DNA from: Brevibacterium picturae | Lineage (GTDB): Bacteria; Actinomycetota; Actinomycetes; Actinomycetales; Brevibacteriaceae | Assembly (NCBI RefSeq): GCF_900105045.1 | Contig: NZ_LT629739.1 | Location: 930,001-994,000 of the forward strand | DNA: 64,000 nucleotides | Direction of reading: 5' to 3' | Notes under the pieces: model-generated | The model's database searches: none | What the model was told of the DNA's origin: nothing | The model's input: only the letters and a program-made list of their open reading frames with translations | Shown here: positions 1 through 8,240 of the stretch, one piece after another | How the letters are laid out: the number at the start of each line of letters is the position of its first letter | Numbering within the stretch: position 1 is the first letter of the stretch | Program-made: the position numbers and the translations under genes

Positions 1-193
1 CGCCCAACGGTTCGATGGTCGCGATCGGCGGGCCCACGATCAGCCCGGCGATCACTCCCAGGACCAGAGCTATTCCGAATTTCCAGATCAGAGGGAAGCC
101 GATGTAGCGCTGCCACCACGTCTTCTCTGTCCGATCCGTTCGCGATGAGTCCGGTTCCGGTTGGGTCGAGCCCGGGTCGGATGTCTGTTCCAC
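1..193 (-). CDS. Dicarboxylate/amino-acid:cation symporter, N-terminal part (runs off the window)
   Basis: Reading leftward from a GTG at 193, the frame stays open to the window edge. It gives a hydrophilic N-terminus of about 27 residues, then a helix with the pattern KFGIALVLGVIAGLIVGP. That fits the first membrane segment of the DAACS (GltP/DctA) family of sodium- or proton-coupled dicarboxylate/glutamate carriers. The GTG was chosen because in-frame stops lie about 60 bases upstream and no in-frame ATG is present; an AGGGCAGG-like ribosome site precedes it. Only about 64 residues are visible, so family assignment rests on one helix and is tentative. It follows aceE on the same strand, 118 bases downstream. 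Confidence 0.55.
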   Translation of the reverse strand, partial: MEQTSDPGSTQPEPDSSRTDRTEKTWWQRYIGFPLIWKFGIALVLGVIAGLIVGPPIATIEPLG

Positions 194-311
194 GAAGATG
201 AACCTGCCCTTCTGCTTGCGTTCTCCATTGATCAGCAGATGACCGACTGTCGATCCTGCGGCGTCAGGTCATCACGCTATCCCCTTGTGGCTCACGCTTC
301 AATGGTCGAAC

Positions 312-3071
312 CTAGGAGTCACCTCCGGCAGCGCCCGAGGTTCCCGCGTTGACGTCGTCCAGTCGGTACCTCTTCGCCGCCTCGACCGGCACCGAACGCT
401 CGATCTCGCCCCGGTCGGCCAGCAGCTGCAGGGTACGGACGACCATCGAGTGGGCGTCGATCTTGAAGTGACGCCTGGCAGCGGCGCGGGTGTCGGAGAA
501 TCCGAAGCCGTCGGCACCCAGGGTCGCGAAGTCCTGGCTGAGGAAGGGTCGGATGAGGTCCGGCTGGGTGGAGTCGAAGTCGCTCGTGGCCACGATCGGC
601 CCCGCTTGCGAGCCCAACCGCTCGCGCACATAGGGCACGCGCGGTTCGGCCTCGAAGTTCTCGAGCTTCTCGGCCTCGCACTTCAGACCGTCGCGGCGCA
701 GCTCGGCCCACGAGGTGACCGACCAGACAGCCGCATCCACTCCCCACTCCTGGGCCAGCAGACCACGAGCCTCAAGAGCCCACGGGACGGCAACCCCCGA
801 TGCGAGCAGCTGAGCCTGCGGACGATCGCCGGCATCCGCCTCGGTGCCGGTGCCCACTCCTGCTTCGGCCACCCGATGGATCCCACGCAGGATCCCATCG
901 ACGTCGACGTTCTCCGGCTCTGCCGGCTGGAGCATCGGCTCGTTGTACACGGTCAGGTAGTACATGACGTTGCGGGCGTCGTCGCCGAGGTCGTGCTCGC
1001 CGTACATGCGGTGCAGACCATCGCGCATGATGTGCCCGATCTCGTACCCGTAGGCCGGGTCGTAGATCCGCACGGCCGGGTTGGTCGCGGCCAGCACAGG
1101 CGAGTGACCATCAGCGTGCTGGAGGCCCTCACCGGTCAGCGTCGTGCGTCCGGCGGTGGCGCCGATGATGAACCCGCGGGTCATCTGGTCACCGGCGGCC
1201 CAGAAGGCGTCGCCGGTGCGCTGGAACCCGAACATCGAGTAGAAGACGTAGATCGGGATCATCGGCTCGCCGTGCGTCGAGTACGAGGTTCCGGCGGCGG
1301 TGAATCCGGCTGCGGCACCGGCCTCGTTGATGCCCACGTGGAGCAGCTGTCCCGAGGTCGCCTCCTTGTAGGACAGGAACAGTTCGCGGTCGACTGCCAG
1401 GTAGTTCTGCCCGTTCGGGTTGTAGATCTTCGCGGTCGGGAAGAACGCGTCGATGCCGAACGTGCGTGCCTCGTCAGGGATGATGGGCACGATCCGGTTG
1501 CCGACCCCCTTCTCCCGCATGAGGTCCTTGAGCAGTCGCACGAATGCCATCGTGGTCGCCGCCTGCTGCTGGCCCGAGCCCTTCTTCGTCTGCGAGAACG
1601 CCTTGTCGGACACCGCAGGCAGGGTCTTCTTGCTGTTCTCGAGCTTGCGGTTGGGCAGGAACCCGCCGAGTGACTTCCGCTTCTCCAGCATGTACTGGAC
1701 TTCTTCGGCGTCGTTGCCCGGATGGTAGTAGGGCACCGCGTAGGGGTCGTCGTCGATGACCTTGTCGGTGATCGGAATGTCCATCCGGTCGCGGAAGGCC
1801 TTGACGTCGGCGGCGGTGAACTTCTTCATCTGGTGGGTGGCGTTGCGCGACTCGAAGGTCGTGCCCAGGCCGTAGCCCTTGACCGTCTGAACGAGGATCA
1901 CGGTCGGCTTGCCGGTGGTGTTCACGGCCTGCTGGTAGGCGGCGAAGACCTTGTGGTAGTCGTGGCCGCCGCGTTTGAGGTTCCAGATGTCGTCATCGGA
2001 CAGGTGCTCGACGAGGCCCTTCGTCTCCGGCGAGCGGCCGAAGAAGTTGTCGCGGATGAATCCGCCGGACTCGGCCTTGAAGGTCTGATAGTCGCCGTCG
2101 AGGGTCTCGTTCATGATCCGGACCAGATCACCGGTATGGTCGGCGTCGAGCAGAGAGTCCCATTCGCGGCCCCAGAGGACCTTGATGACGTTCCAGCCGG
2201 CACCGGTGAAGACCGCTTCGAGCTCCTGGACGATCTTGCCGTTGCCGCGCACCGGCCCGTCGAGGCGCTGCAGGTTGCAGTTGATGACGTAGGTGAGGTT
2301 GTCCAGCCCCTCGTTCGCGGCCAGTTGAAGTGCCCCGCGTGATTCGGGCTCGTCCATCTCTCCGTCACCGAGGAATGCCCAGACGCGCTGGTCGGAGGTG
2401 TCCTTGATGCCGCGGTTGTGCAGGTAGCGGTTCATCTGCGCCTGGTAGATCGAGTTGATCGGGCCCAGACCCATCGACACGGTCGGGAACTGCCAGAAGT
2501 CGGGCATGAGGCGGGGGTGAGGATAGGAGCTCAAGCCGTTGGGGGCCTTCGAGGCCTCCTGCCGGAAGCCGTCGAGCTGCTTGTCGCTCAGCCGGTTCTC
2601 GAGGTATGCCCTGGCGTACATGCCGGGTGAGGCGTGGCCCTGGAAGAAGACCTGATCGCCGCCGCCGGGATGGTTCTGGCCGCGGAAGAAGTTGTTGAAC
2701 CCGATCTCGTACAGCGTCGCGGCTCCCGCATAGGTCGAGATGTGACCGCCGACCGAGATCTCCGGTCGCTGGGCTCGGTGGACGAGCATCGCGGCATTCC
2801 AGCGCAGCCATTTGCGGTACTTGCGCTCGAGGCGCTCGTCACCGGGGTAGGCCGGTTCCTGGTCCGCCGGAATGGTGTTGACGTAGTCCGTGGTCGTGAC
2901 CTTGGGCTGGGCGACGGAGTTCGAGGCGGCACGCTGACGCAGCGCCTCCATGATCTCGCTGGCACGCAGGGTTCCACGCTGACTGACGAGTCCCTCCCAG
3001 GACTCGAGCCATTCGTCGACCTCTTCGTCACCTGTTCCCCTCGGGATCGCCGAGGTTGTGTTCTGGGTCAT
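312..3071 (-). CDS. aceE: Pyruvate dehydrogenase E1 component (homodimeric type)
   Basis: Catalyses ThDP-dependent decarboxylation of pyruvate and transfer of the acetyl group to E2 lipoyl groups, feeding the TCA cycle in the cytoplasm. The 919-residue protein matches the length of actinobacterial AceE. The ThDP/Mg motif GDGEMDEPE is followed by [16 protein letters not shown], and the [12 protein letters not shown] active-site segment is present. The ATG at 3071 (MTQNTT) is preceded by GAGAGG at good spacing; an in-frame start ten codons upstream would run into a hairpin and is not favoured. It stands alone between the uricase terminator and the symporter gene; the E2 and E3 genes are not in this window. 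Confidence 0.97.
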   Translation of the reverse strand: MTQNTTSAIPRGTGDEEVDEWLESWEGLVSQRGTLRASEIMEALRQRAASNSVAQPKVTTTDYVNTIPADQEPAYPGDERLERKYRKWLRWNAAMLVHRAQRPEISVGGHISTYAGAATLYEIGFNNFFRGQNHPGGGDQVFFQGHASPGMYARAYLENRLSDKQLDGFRQEASKAPNGLSSYPHPRLMPDFWQFPTVSMGLGPINSIYQAQMNRYLHNRGIKDTSDQRVWAFLGDGEMDEPESRGALQLAANEGLDNLTYVINCNLQRLDGPVRGNGKIVQELEAVFTGAGWNVIKVLWGREWDSLLDADHTGDLVRIMNETLDGDYQTFKAESGGFIRDNFFGRSPETKGLVEHLSDDDIWNLKRGGHDYHKVFAAYQQAVNTTGKPTVILVQTVKGYGLGTTFESRNATHQMKKFTAADVKAFRDRMDIPITDKVIDDDPYAVPYYHPGNDAEEVQYMLEKRKSLGGFLPNRKLENSKKTLPAVSDKAFSQTKKGSGQQQAATTMAFVRLLKDLMREKGVGNRIVPIIPDEARTFGIDAFFPTAKIYNPNGQNYLAVDRELFLSYKEATSGQLLHVGINEAGAAAGFTAAGTSYSTHGEPMIPIYVFYSMFGFQRTGDAFWAAGDQMTRGFIIGATAGRTTLTGEGLQHADGHSPVLAATNPAVRIYDPAYGYEIGHIMRDGLHRMYGEHDLGDDARNVMYYLTVYNEPMLQPAEPENVDVDGILRGIHRVAEAGVGTGTEADAGDRPQAQLLASGVAVPWALEARGLLAQEWGVDAAVWSVTSWAELRRDGLKCEAEKLENFEAEPRVPYVRERLGSQAGPIVATSDFDSTQPDLIRPFLSQDFATLGADGFGFSDTRAAARRHFKIDAHSMVVRTLQLLADRGEIERSVPVEAAKRYRLDDVNAGTSGAAGGDS

Positions 3072-3090
3072 AGTTGCCCCTCTCAAACAC

Positions 3091-3127
3091 GTCGGGTCCA
3101 CGGGGAGGTGTTCCCCGTGGACCCGAC
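3091..3127 (-). terminator. Strong hairpin after uricase operon
   Basis: A perfect 16-bp inverted repeat (arms 3091-3106 and 3112-3127, 5-base loop) sits just past the uricase stop codon and just before aceE. On the minus strand it is followed by GTGTTTGAG, only a weak T-run. It most likely ends the uraD-uraH-uox transcript and separates it from aceE. Confidence 0.75.
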
Positions 3128-3138
3128 TGCGGTATTTA

Positions 3139-4023
3139 TCAGCAGAAGCCGGCGATCTGCGCCCAGGCTTCCTTGGATTCCTCCACCCCGTCGCGGGTGA
3201 AGGTGGCCTCGATCAGCCCGTAGGGGCGATCTGCGACGATGAGCACTTCGTTCGGGTTCTCCAGGCCGAAGCGCTCGATGTCGTAGAGGAAGTGGTGTTT
3301 GTTCGGGCAGGAGAAGCGGATCTCGTCGATCTCCGGCACGGCGTCGATGACCTTCTCACCCATCTGGTACAGGGTGTGCTGCAGGGCATGCGAGTAGTGG
3401 TCGGTGAACGAATCGAGGATGATCTCCTTGACACGCGTGTACACGCCCTCGAAGTCGAGCTCCGTGGTGTTGTAGATCCAACGGGTCGCGATGTCGGTGG
3501 CCAGAATCCGGTCGTCGGTCTCCGGCAGGGTCGTGTACTTGTCCTTCGGGTAGCCCACGAAACCCGATTCCGTTGTCTTGAGCACGGTGAGTCCGTAGAA
3601 ACCGGAGATCAGCGTGGTCGCGTCACCGTCGCGGGTCAGCACTGCGGTGCGAGTCTCGGGCGCAGACTTGTAGAACGAGTGGTTGTGGTCGTTGATGCGC
3701 GACCAGCCGTATTCCTCTGCCGCCCAACGTCCGCCGGTGACCCAGTCGAAGCTCGAGGCGAAGTGATCGCCGAGGCCCAGGAGGAACTGCTCGGGTGAGC
3801 TCACGCCGAGTTCCTTGGCCTTGGCGAAGACCGTGTTCTTCTGGGTGTCGGTGGCGACGACGTGCTCGTTGTTGCCCTCGGTGTGGGCGGTCTCGAAGTC
3901 GCCCCACAGCTGGGAGGTGACGTTGAGGTCGCGGATCTCGTGACGTTCGGAGTCACGGTAGACCCTCATCAGACGGTTCTCCGCCTTGCCGTACTGATTC
4001 GTTGTCAGTTTCACCTTGCTCAT
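3139..4023 (-). CDS. Urate oxidase (uricase)
   Basis: Cofactor-free oxidation of urate by O2 to 5-hydroxyisourate and H2O2. The 294-residue protein has the usual uricase length, with the family motif [13 protein letters not shown] near residue 57 (catalytic Thr region) and the C-terminal-domain segment [17 protein letters not shown]. Start: ATG at 4023 (MSKVKL) with AGGAG 8 bases upstream; the frame is open for 45 more codons upstream but without a better ribosome site. It is the last gene of uraD-uraH-uox, giving the full urate-to-allantoin route. The 188-base gap to uraH could hold a second promoter, but I saw no clear one. Confidence 0.96.
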   Translation of the reverse strand: MSKVKLTTNQYGKAENRLMRVYRDSERHEIRDLNVTSQLWGDFETAHTEGNNEHVVATDTQKNTVFAKAKELGVSSPEQFLLGLGDHFASSFDWVTGGRWAAEEYGWSRINDHNHSFYKSAPETRTAVLTRDGDATTLISGFYGLTVLKTTESGFVGYPKDKYTTLPETDDRILATDIATRWIYNTTELDFEGVYTRVKEIILDSFTDHYSHALQHTLYQMGEKVIDAVPEIDEIRFSCPNKHHFLYDIERFGLENPNEVLIVADRPYGLIEATFTRDGVEESKEAWAQIAGFC

Positions 4024-4211
4024 CTTCTTGCTCCTGTTGCTGAAACCAGCGACCGCGACACACTCGTCGCCGAGCCTGTCCTGGCCGCTGCGACCAATTG
4101 ATTTGCGAGGTTGCCGGACGACTCGCCCGGCGAACTTCGGCGGTTTGTTGAGGATCATGATCCTGTAAGGGGGCCTGCTTCCCCTGATGTCGTGTGGGTG
4201 GTGCCGTCCGC

Positions 4212-4535
4212 TCAGCTTCCCCGGTAGGTGCTGTAGGCGAACGGACTCAGCAACAATGGTATGTGATAGTGCGCCTCGCCCGCCTTGACCGTGAAGTCGA
4301 TCGTCACCTGAGGGTGGAAATGATCCTGCCCCTGGGCCTCGAAGTAGGCACCGGTACCGAATACGATCCGATAATCACCGGCGCCGAGGTGGTCCGGTCC
4401 GAATTCCGAGACACGACCGTTGCCGTCGGTGCGGGCGTTGGCGAGCACCTCGGTGCCGGAGTAGAGCGTGACCTCGAGGTCGGCGGCGGGAGTGCCGAGC
4501 GTGGAGTCGAGTGCGTGGGCGGAGATGAAGCTCAT
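4212..4535 (-). CDS. uraH: 5-hydroxyisourate hydrolase (transthyretin-like)
   Basis: Hydrolyses 5-hydroxyisourate, the uricase product, to OHCU. The 107-residue length and the C-terminal YRGS tetrapeptide are diagnostic of HIU hydrolases as opposed to true transthyretins; the N-terminal segment ISAHALDSTLGTPA carries the conserved His, and YHIPLLLSPFAYSTYRGS closes the protein. The start overlaps the end of uraD by 4 bases (ATGA arrangement), so the two are probably translationally coupled. AAGGA lies 8 bases upstream of the ATG. Confidence 0.96.
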   Translation of the reverse strand: MSFISAHALDSTLGTPAADLEVTLYSGTEVLANARTDGNGRVSEFGPDHLGAGDYRIVFGTGAYFEAQGQDHFHPQVTIDFTVKAGEAHYHIPLLLSPFAYSTYRGS

Positions 4536-5026
4536 GCGAGGATTCCTTCGAGTCTTAACGTGGCGATCTGGATCAGCTGCTCGCCCACCTCGGCGAGTTC
4601 AGCGGTGTCGGTGTTGGTCATGCGGCGTTCGAGTTCGGCGAGGATCTCTTCGGGGTCGCGTCCTGCAGCACGGATGAGGAAGACGCGGTCGAAGCGCTCC
4701 TCGTAGGCGGCGTTGCCTGCGGCGAGACGGTCCTGGACACTGCCGTCGAGGGCACCCAGGCCCGCCTGCTCACGGGAAGAATGGGCCGCCTCGGCGGACG
4801 AGCCTTTGGCCTTCTCACCGATCCGGGGATGGTGGGACATGGCCTGATTGATCTCGTCATCGGTCAGTGGCGCGGCGCTGGTGCGGGCTGCCTCGAGGGC
4901 GGCTTCGACGCTGGAGAACGGCCGCGCGGCGACAACCCCGTCGATCCACCGGTCGACGTCCAGGCACGGGCGCAGGCTCGCGCGGGCATCATCGCTCGAC
5001 AGCTGATTGAACTCGCCTAGGTCCAC
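4532..5026 (-). CDS. uraD: OHCU decarboxylase
   Basis: Decarboxylates 2-oxo-4-hydroxy-4-carboxy-5-ureidoimidazoline to S-allantoin, so that the chiral product is formed enzymatically. The 164-residue protein carries HHPRIGEK (catalytic His in HPRIGEK) near residue 66 and a FSSVEAALEAA segment typical of the family. The start is GTG at 5026 with AGGAGG five bases upstream; an ATG overlaps it one base earlier in the wrong frame. First gene of the uraD-uraH-uox operon. Its promoter region holds a GGAA-N6-TTCC palindrome at 5083-5096. Confidence 0.95.
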   Translation of the reverse strand: MDLGEFNQLSSDDARASLRPCLDVDRWIDGVVAARPFSSVEAALEAARTSAAPLTDDEINQAMSHHPRIGEKAKGSSAEAAHSSREQAGLGALDGSVQDRLAAGNAAYEERFDRVFLIRAAGRDPEEILAELERRMTNTDTAELAEVGEQLIQIATLRLEGILA

Positions 5027-5082
5027 ATTGACCTCCTGAGAAAATCGAGATGCTCAAGCACTGAGATTGTGTTTCACATCAC

Positions 5083-5096
5083 GGAAGATTATTTCC
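5083..5096. promoter_or_regulatory. Candidate purine-regulon operator, uraD promoter
   Basis: GGAAGATTATTTCC fits GGAA-N6-TTCC. It lies about 60 bases upstream of uraD, near the -35 region of a weak -10-like CACAAT (5071 to 5066 on the minus strand). The same palindrome recurs at 5180, 13553 and 21616, each ahead of a purine-catabolism transcription unit. Flanks ATC on the left and ATTT on the right are partly shared. The binding protein is not in the window; the shape suits an IclR-type repressor, which is inference. Confidence 0.65.
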
Positions 5097-5179
5097 ATTT
5101 AACTGCTTCGAGTTTGACCCCAGGTCCGCGCTAAGTCAAATTTCACGGTCGATTCCGGTGGCGCCGTCTGTCCGGATTT

Positions 5180-5193
5180 GGAAAAGTTATTCC
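5180..5193. promoter_or_regulatory. Candidate purine-regulon operator, glycerate kinase promoter
   Basis: GGAAAAGTTATTCC fits the same GGAA-N6-TTCC pattern. It covers the place where the -35 element would sit relative to the GATAAT at 5202-5207, so a bound protein would block RNA polymerase. This is the divergent partner of the site at 5083, 97 bases away. Confidence 0.65.
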
Positions 5194-5201
5194 ACAAAGC
5201 G

Positions 5202-5207
5202 GATAAT
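5202..5207 (+). promoter_or_regulatory. Probable -10 element for glycerate kinase
   Basis: GATAAT matches five of six bases of TATAAT and lies about 78 bases before the chosen glycerate kinase start. The -35 position 17 bases upstream falls in the operator at 5180-5193. Confidence 0.5.
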
Positions 5208-5284
5208 GGTGGCAGAGTCCCTCGCGCAGTCCGCGTTCTGGGCACTTGGCCATCGTTTTCTCGACAATGAGGTTGAATGACGTC

Positions 5285-6463
5285 ATGAGCATGGAAGCAC
5301 CCACGATCGTCTGCGTGCCCGATTCCTTCAAGGGTTCGGCCGGCGCCCCCGCCGCTGCCGCCGCCCTCGCCCGCGGTGCCCGCCAAGTGTTCCCCGACTC
5401 GCAGATCACCGATCTGCCCTTCGCCGACGGCGGTGAGGGAACCCTCGACGCCCTGTTGGCCGTGTGGGACACCCCGGCCCGTTCGGTCGAGGTCGTCGAT
5501 GCCCTGGGCCGGCCGACGACGGCCCTGTTCGGCATCTCCGCCGACGGGAAGACCGCGGTCATCGAAGCGGCTCAGGCCAACGGTCTCCCCCAGGTCTCCG
5601 ACGTCGCCCTCGCGCCCGAGCGCGCCGATACCTATGGGGTAGGACTGATCGCCCGCCACGTCCTGGACCAGGGAGTCGAAGAGATCCTGCTGTGCATCGG
5701 CGGCTCGGCGAGCACCGATGGCGGCGTCGGCATCGCCTCGGCCCTGGGCGCGGCCTTCACCGACCCCTCCGGTGCGCCCATCGCCCCCGGTGGCGGCGGA
5801 CTGTCGGCCCTGGCCAACGTCGATGATTCCGCGCTGGACCCACGTGCCCGCGAGGTCCGCTGGCGCATCGCCGTCGACGTCGATAATCCGCTCACCGGCC
5901 CCCGTGGCGCCGCCGCGGTCTTCGGCCCTCAGAAGGGCGCCGACGCCGCATCCGTTGCGGTCCTCGACTCCGGACTGGCCCACCTCGCCGAGGTGCTCGC
6001 CGCCTCGGCCTCTGAAGCGTCGTCAGTTGCGGCAACGCCGGGCTTCGGTGCCGCCGGCGGAATCCCTCTGGCTCTGACGAGTCTGCTGGGCGCCGAGGTG
6101 GTGCCCGGGTCGACGATGGTCGCCGAGGCGGTGGGCCTGACCGAGGCCCTGGCCGCCGCCGACATCGTACTCACGGGCGAAGGCTCCCTCGATACCCAGT
6201 CCTTGGGCGGCAAGGTCGTCGCGGCCGTACGCGACTACGCCCCCGCCTCGGCGAGGATCATCGTCATCGCCGGCCGCGTCGCGCTCAGCCCCGCCGAATG
6301 CCGCGCCGCCGGCATCACGGCCGCGCTGTCGATCGCGCCTGGCCCGGCCGATCTCGCCGAACTCTCCGAGCGCGCCGAGGAGCTCATCGAAGCCACCGCC
6401 GCTCACGCGTGCGCGCTCGTGGACGCGGGCGCGGGCGCGGGCGCGGGCGCGCATCAGAACTGA
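5285..6463 (+). CDS. Glycerate kinase (GlxK/GarK type, glycerate 2-kinase family I)
   Basis: Phosphorylates D-glycerate to 2-phosphoglycerate, the last step by which glyoxylate from purine breakdown enters glycolysis. The N-terminal pattern CVPDSFKGS, the internal ICIGGSASTDGGVG and the C-terminal LTGEGSLDTQSLGGK are characteristic of PF02595. Length is 392 residues from the ATG at 5285; GAGG lies 12 bases upstream, and starts at 5246 and 5267 are possible but less likely. It is transcribed away from the uricase operon. The tail ends in an Ala-Gly dipeptide run encoded by a hexanucleotide repeat, which looks dispensable. Confidence 0.93.
   Translation: MSMEAPTIVCVPDSFKGSAGAPAAAAALARGARQVFPDSQITDLPFADGGEGTLDALLAVWDTPARSVEVVDALGRPTTALFGISADGKTAVIEAAQANGLPQVSDVALAPERADTYGVGLIARHVLDQGVEEILLCIGGSASTDGGVGIASALGAAFTDPSGAPIAPGGGGLSALANVDDSALDPRAREVRWRIAVDVDNPLTGPRGAAAVFGPQKGADAASVAVLDSGLAHLAEVLAASASEASSVAATPGFGAAGGIPLALTSLLGAEVVPGSTMVAEAVGLTEALAAADIVLTGEGSLDTQSLGGKVVAAVRDYAPASARIIVIAGRVALSPAECRAAGITAALSIAPGPADLAELSERAEELIEATAAHACALVDAGAGAGAGAHQN
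6425..6448 (+). repeat. (GCGGGC)4 microsatellite in glycerate kinase tail
   Basis: Four perfect tandem GCGGGC units encode Ala-Gly repeats just before the stop codon. The unit is 6 bases, so copy-number slippage would change protein length without shifting frame. Confidence 0.85.
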
Positions 6464-6506
6464 CCACCACCAGCACAAGCAGTCACCTACGAAAGGATGC
6501 ATCATC

Positions 6507-6974
6507 ATGAGCACACAACTCGAAGTCGGACAGAGCGCACCGGATTTCTCCCTGGCCGATGCCAGCGGACAGACCTACTCGAAGGCGGACTTCGCCGGAA
6601 AGAAGGTTATCCTCTATTTCTACCCGAAGGCCGCAACACCCGGCTGCACGACCGAGGCCTGCGACTTCCGCGACAACCTCTCGTCCCTGGCCGCAGCCGG
6701 ATTCCAGGTCATCGGCGTCTCCCCCGATGATGCCGAGGCGCTGCAGGCGTTCACGGATGATCAGCAGCTGACCTTCCCGCTGCTCTCCGATCCGGGTGCG
6801 GAACTGGCAAAGGCCTACGGGTCATTCGGCGAGAAGACGATCAACGGCAACACCTTCGAGGGCACCCTGCGCTCAACCTTCGTCATCGACGAAGACGGCG
6901 CTCTCTCCGACGTCGAGTACAACGTCGACGCCGAGGGTCACGTCGCCCGCCTCCGCGAGAAGCTCGGCGCCTGA
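6507..6974 (+). CDS. bcp: Thiol peroxidase of the Bcp/PrxQ family
   Basis: Reduces hydrogen peroxide and organic hydroperoxides with electrons from thioredoxin. The 155-residue protein has the peroxidatic motif PKAATPGCTTEACDF, with Cys47 as peroxidatic cysteine and Cys52 five residues later as resolving cysteine, the arrangement of atypical two-cysteine PrxQ enzymes. AAAGGA lies upstream of the ATG. It follows glycerate kinase by 43 bases and may be co-transcribed. Its place beside uricase, which makes H2O2, is suggestive but could be coincidence. Confidence 0.95.
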   Translation: MSTQLEVGQSAPDFSLADASGQTYSKADFAGKKVILYFYPKAATPGCTTEACDFRDNLSSLAAAGFQVIGVSPDDAEALQAFTDDQQLTFPLLSDPGAELAKAYGSFGEKTINGNTFEGTLRSTFVIDEDGALSDVEYNVDAEGHVARLREKLGA

Positions 6975-6998
6975 GGTCTCACACCCTCCCCTCAGCCA

Positions 6999-7050
6999 CC
7001 CCGACGTCACTAATTGCGCCCGGCGCCGCCCGCATATAGTGACGTCGGGG
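6999..7050. repeat. 52-bp palindromic element, copy 1 (also a likely convergent terminator)
   Basis: Arms CCCCGACGTCACTA (6999-7012) and its exact complement (7037-7050) flank a GC-rich centre. Reverse-complemented, the second copy at 8166-8217 matches at 48 of 52 positions including the loop, so this is a repeated element and not merely a terminator. It lies between the convergent bcp and DUF559 genes, where it could stop transcription from both sides. Confidence 0.85.
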
Positions 7051-7054
7051 AGCC

Positions 7055-8044
7055 TTAGCGTGCAATGGCTCGTTCTGCGACGACACGTTTGATGTCTTCA
7101 AACGGCCCCACGGAGAACAACTGGCGCCAGGTCAGGTGGATCACCCGATAGCCTTGTGCCATCAATCGAGCGTCACGATTCTTCTCAGCTTCGAGAGCCT
7201 GCCGTGGTGTCCTGGTCCCCATCGAATACTTCCCGAGTCCATCGACCTCGATGATCACTTTTGACCCTCGGTGGCAGAAGTCGACCCGGGCCCACACGCG
7301 ACCGAAATCATCTTTGAACTCTACCTGAGGTTCGAACCCTCCGATTCCCGACTCGAAGAGCCTCACCGCGGCTATCGTTTCCGCCGGCGATTCCCGCCGA
7401 TCGTCCGCCAGGTCAAAAGCGCTCCGCGCCCTGAGCTGGGCACGAGCTTGACCACACTCTGCAAAGATCCGTTCGATCGAATCGACGTCGGTCACGCAGT
7501 TGTGAAGAACGTCATCGATCATCGTCACCGCGGTTGCCAAATCATAGGTCAACGCGACGTCGACCAATGTCCTCTCAACAGTGGTCACGCGGTAGATACC
7601 CACCGCGGTCACGTGCGCTGACGGCAAAGCGGCATTCCGCACCCGAAGATGACGATGCTTACGGGCAGCACCAGGCCGCAGAATCTCAACTCGCGGATCT
7701 GGAATGCCAGCAAGCGGGAGTCCGTGTATCAGAGCAGCGGAGAGGTGCGAGAACGTCTCTCGAACGGCACCGGCCGGATCAGAGGAATACTCCTCGTTGA
7801 CCTTCTCTGCCCGTGCACGGATGAGTGCCTTGAGATTCTGCTCGGAATCGCGGCGATCGTTGAATGTCTCAAACTGCTCAGCACTCCCCTCACTCACTGC
7901 TGCCCAGATGGTCGCGTGCTCGGGTGCGCGACACGTGCGCTCAACAGCGTACCGACCTCGAGCTATCCTCTGGACACAACACTTTTCAGCCCGCGCCAGC
8001 TCGCGCTTGGTGAATCCCGAGCGAAGCAATCGCGCCGTCGTCAT
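7055..8044 (-). CDS. AbiEi-type winged-helix plus DUF559 (PD-(D/E)XK nuclease-like) protein
   Basis: The N-terminal 40 residues (TKRELARAEKCCVQRIARGRYAV) look like the winged-helix region often called AbiEi antitoxin-like. The C-terminal part contains VDFCHRGSKVIIEVDGLGKY followed by EKNRDARLMAQGYRVIHLTW, the pattern of DUF559, a Vsr-like PD-(D/E)XK fold with Asp, Glu-Val-Asp and a Lys in place. Such proteins are common in Actinobacteria; their role is not established, and DNA cleavage is inferred from the fold only. Start: ATG at 8044; ATG at 8056 is an alternative and neither has a clear ribosome site. The gene is bracketed by inverted copies of a 52-bp palindrome and interrupts the purine block. 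Confidence 0.75.
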   Translation of the reverse strand: MTTARLLRSGFTKRELARAEKCCVQRIARGRYAVERTCRAPEHATIWAAVSEGSAEQFETFNDRRDSEQNLKALIRARAEKVNEEYSSDPAGAVRETFSHLSAALIHGLPLAGIPDPRVEILRPGAARKHRHLRVRNAALPSAHVTAVGIYRVTTVERTLVDVALTYDLATAVTMIDDVLHNCVTDVDSIERIFAECGQARAQLRARSAFDLADDRRESPAETIAAVRLFESGIGGFEPQVEFKDDFGRVWARVDFCHRGSKVIIEVDGLGKYSMGTRTPRQALEAEKNRDARLMAQGYRVIHLTWRQLFSVGPFEDIKRVVAERAIAR

Positions 8045-8107
8045 GATCGAATACATACAACAGATAATGGCAACAAACAGCATCATTCGCCATGGTGTCG
8101 ACAAAAC

Positions 8108-8128
8108 TGTGGATAACCCTGTGGATGA
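8108..8128 (+). repeat. Twin DnaA-box-like 9-mers
   Basis: TGTGGATAA (8108-8116) and TGTGGATGA (8120-8128) are direct repeats 12 bases apart, upstream of the DUF559 start. Each is close to the DnaA box TTGTGGATAA reversed in sense, but lacks the first T. Two boxes alone do not make an origin. Confidence 0.4.
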
Positions 8129-8159
8129 AGCCGCCGCTGAATTTCTTCGAGCAGACACT

Positions 8160-8223
8160 AAATCTCCCCGACGTCACTAATCGCGGGCGGCGCCGGGCAC
8201 AATTAGTGACGTCGGGGAGATTT
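8160..8223. repeat. Palindromic element, copy 2, with longer arms
   Basis: Perfect 22-bp arms (8160-8181 and 8202-8223) enclose a 20-base loop. The core 8166-8217 is an inverted, 48/52-identical copy of 6999-7050. On the minus strand it stands just after the allantoinase stop and just before the DUF559 gene, so it may also terminate the allantoinase transcript. Confidence 0.88.
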
Positions 8224-8240
8224 TAGGGTGCCAGCGCACC

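Noticed and set aside
285-1673. Long open frame on the plus strand opposite aceE
   Set aside because: It mirrors the GC-rich third positions of aceE and its product (rich in Val, Arg, Gly and Glu without motifs) resembles no family; aceE itself is unmistakable.
8108-8128. Replication origin
   Set aside because: Only two imperfect DnaA-like boxes, no AT-rich unwinding region and no dnaA, dnaN or gyrase gene nearby.
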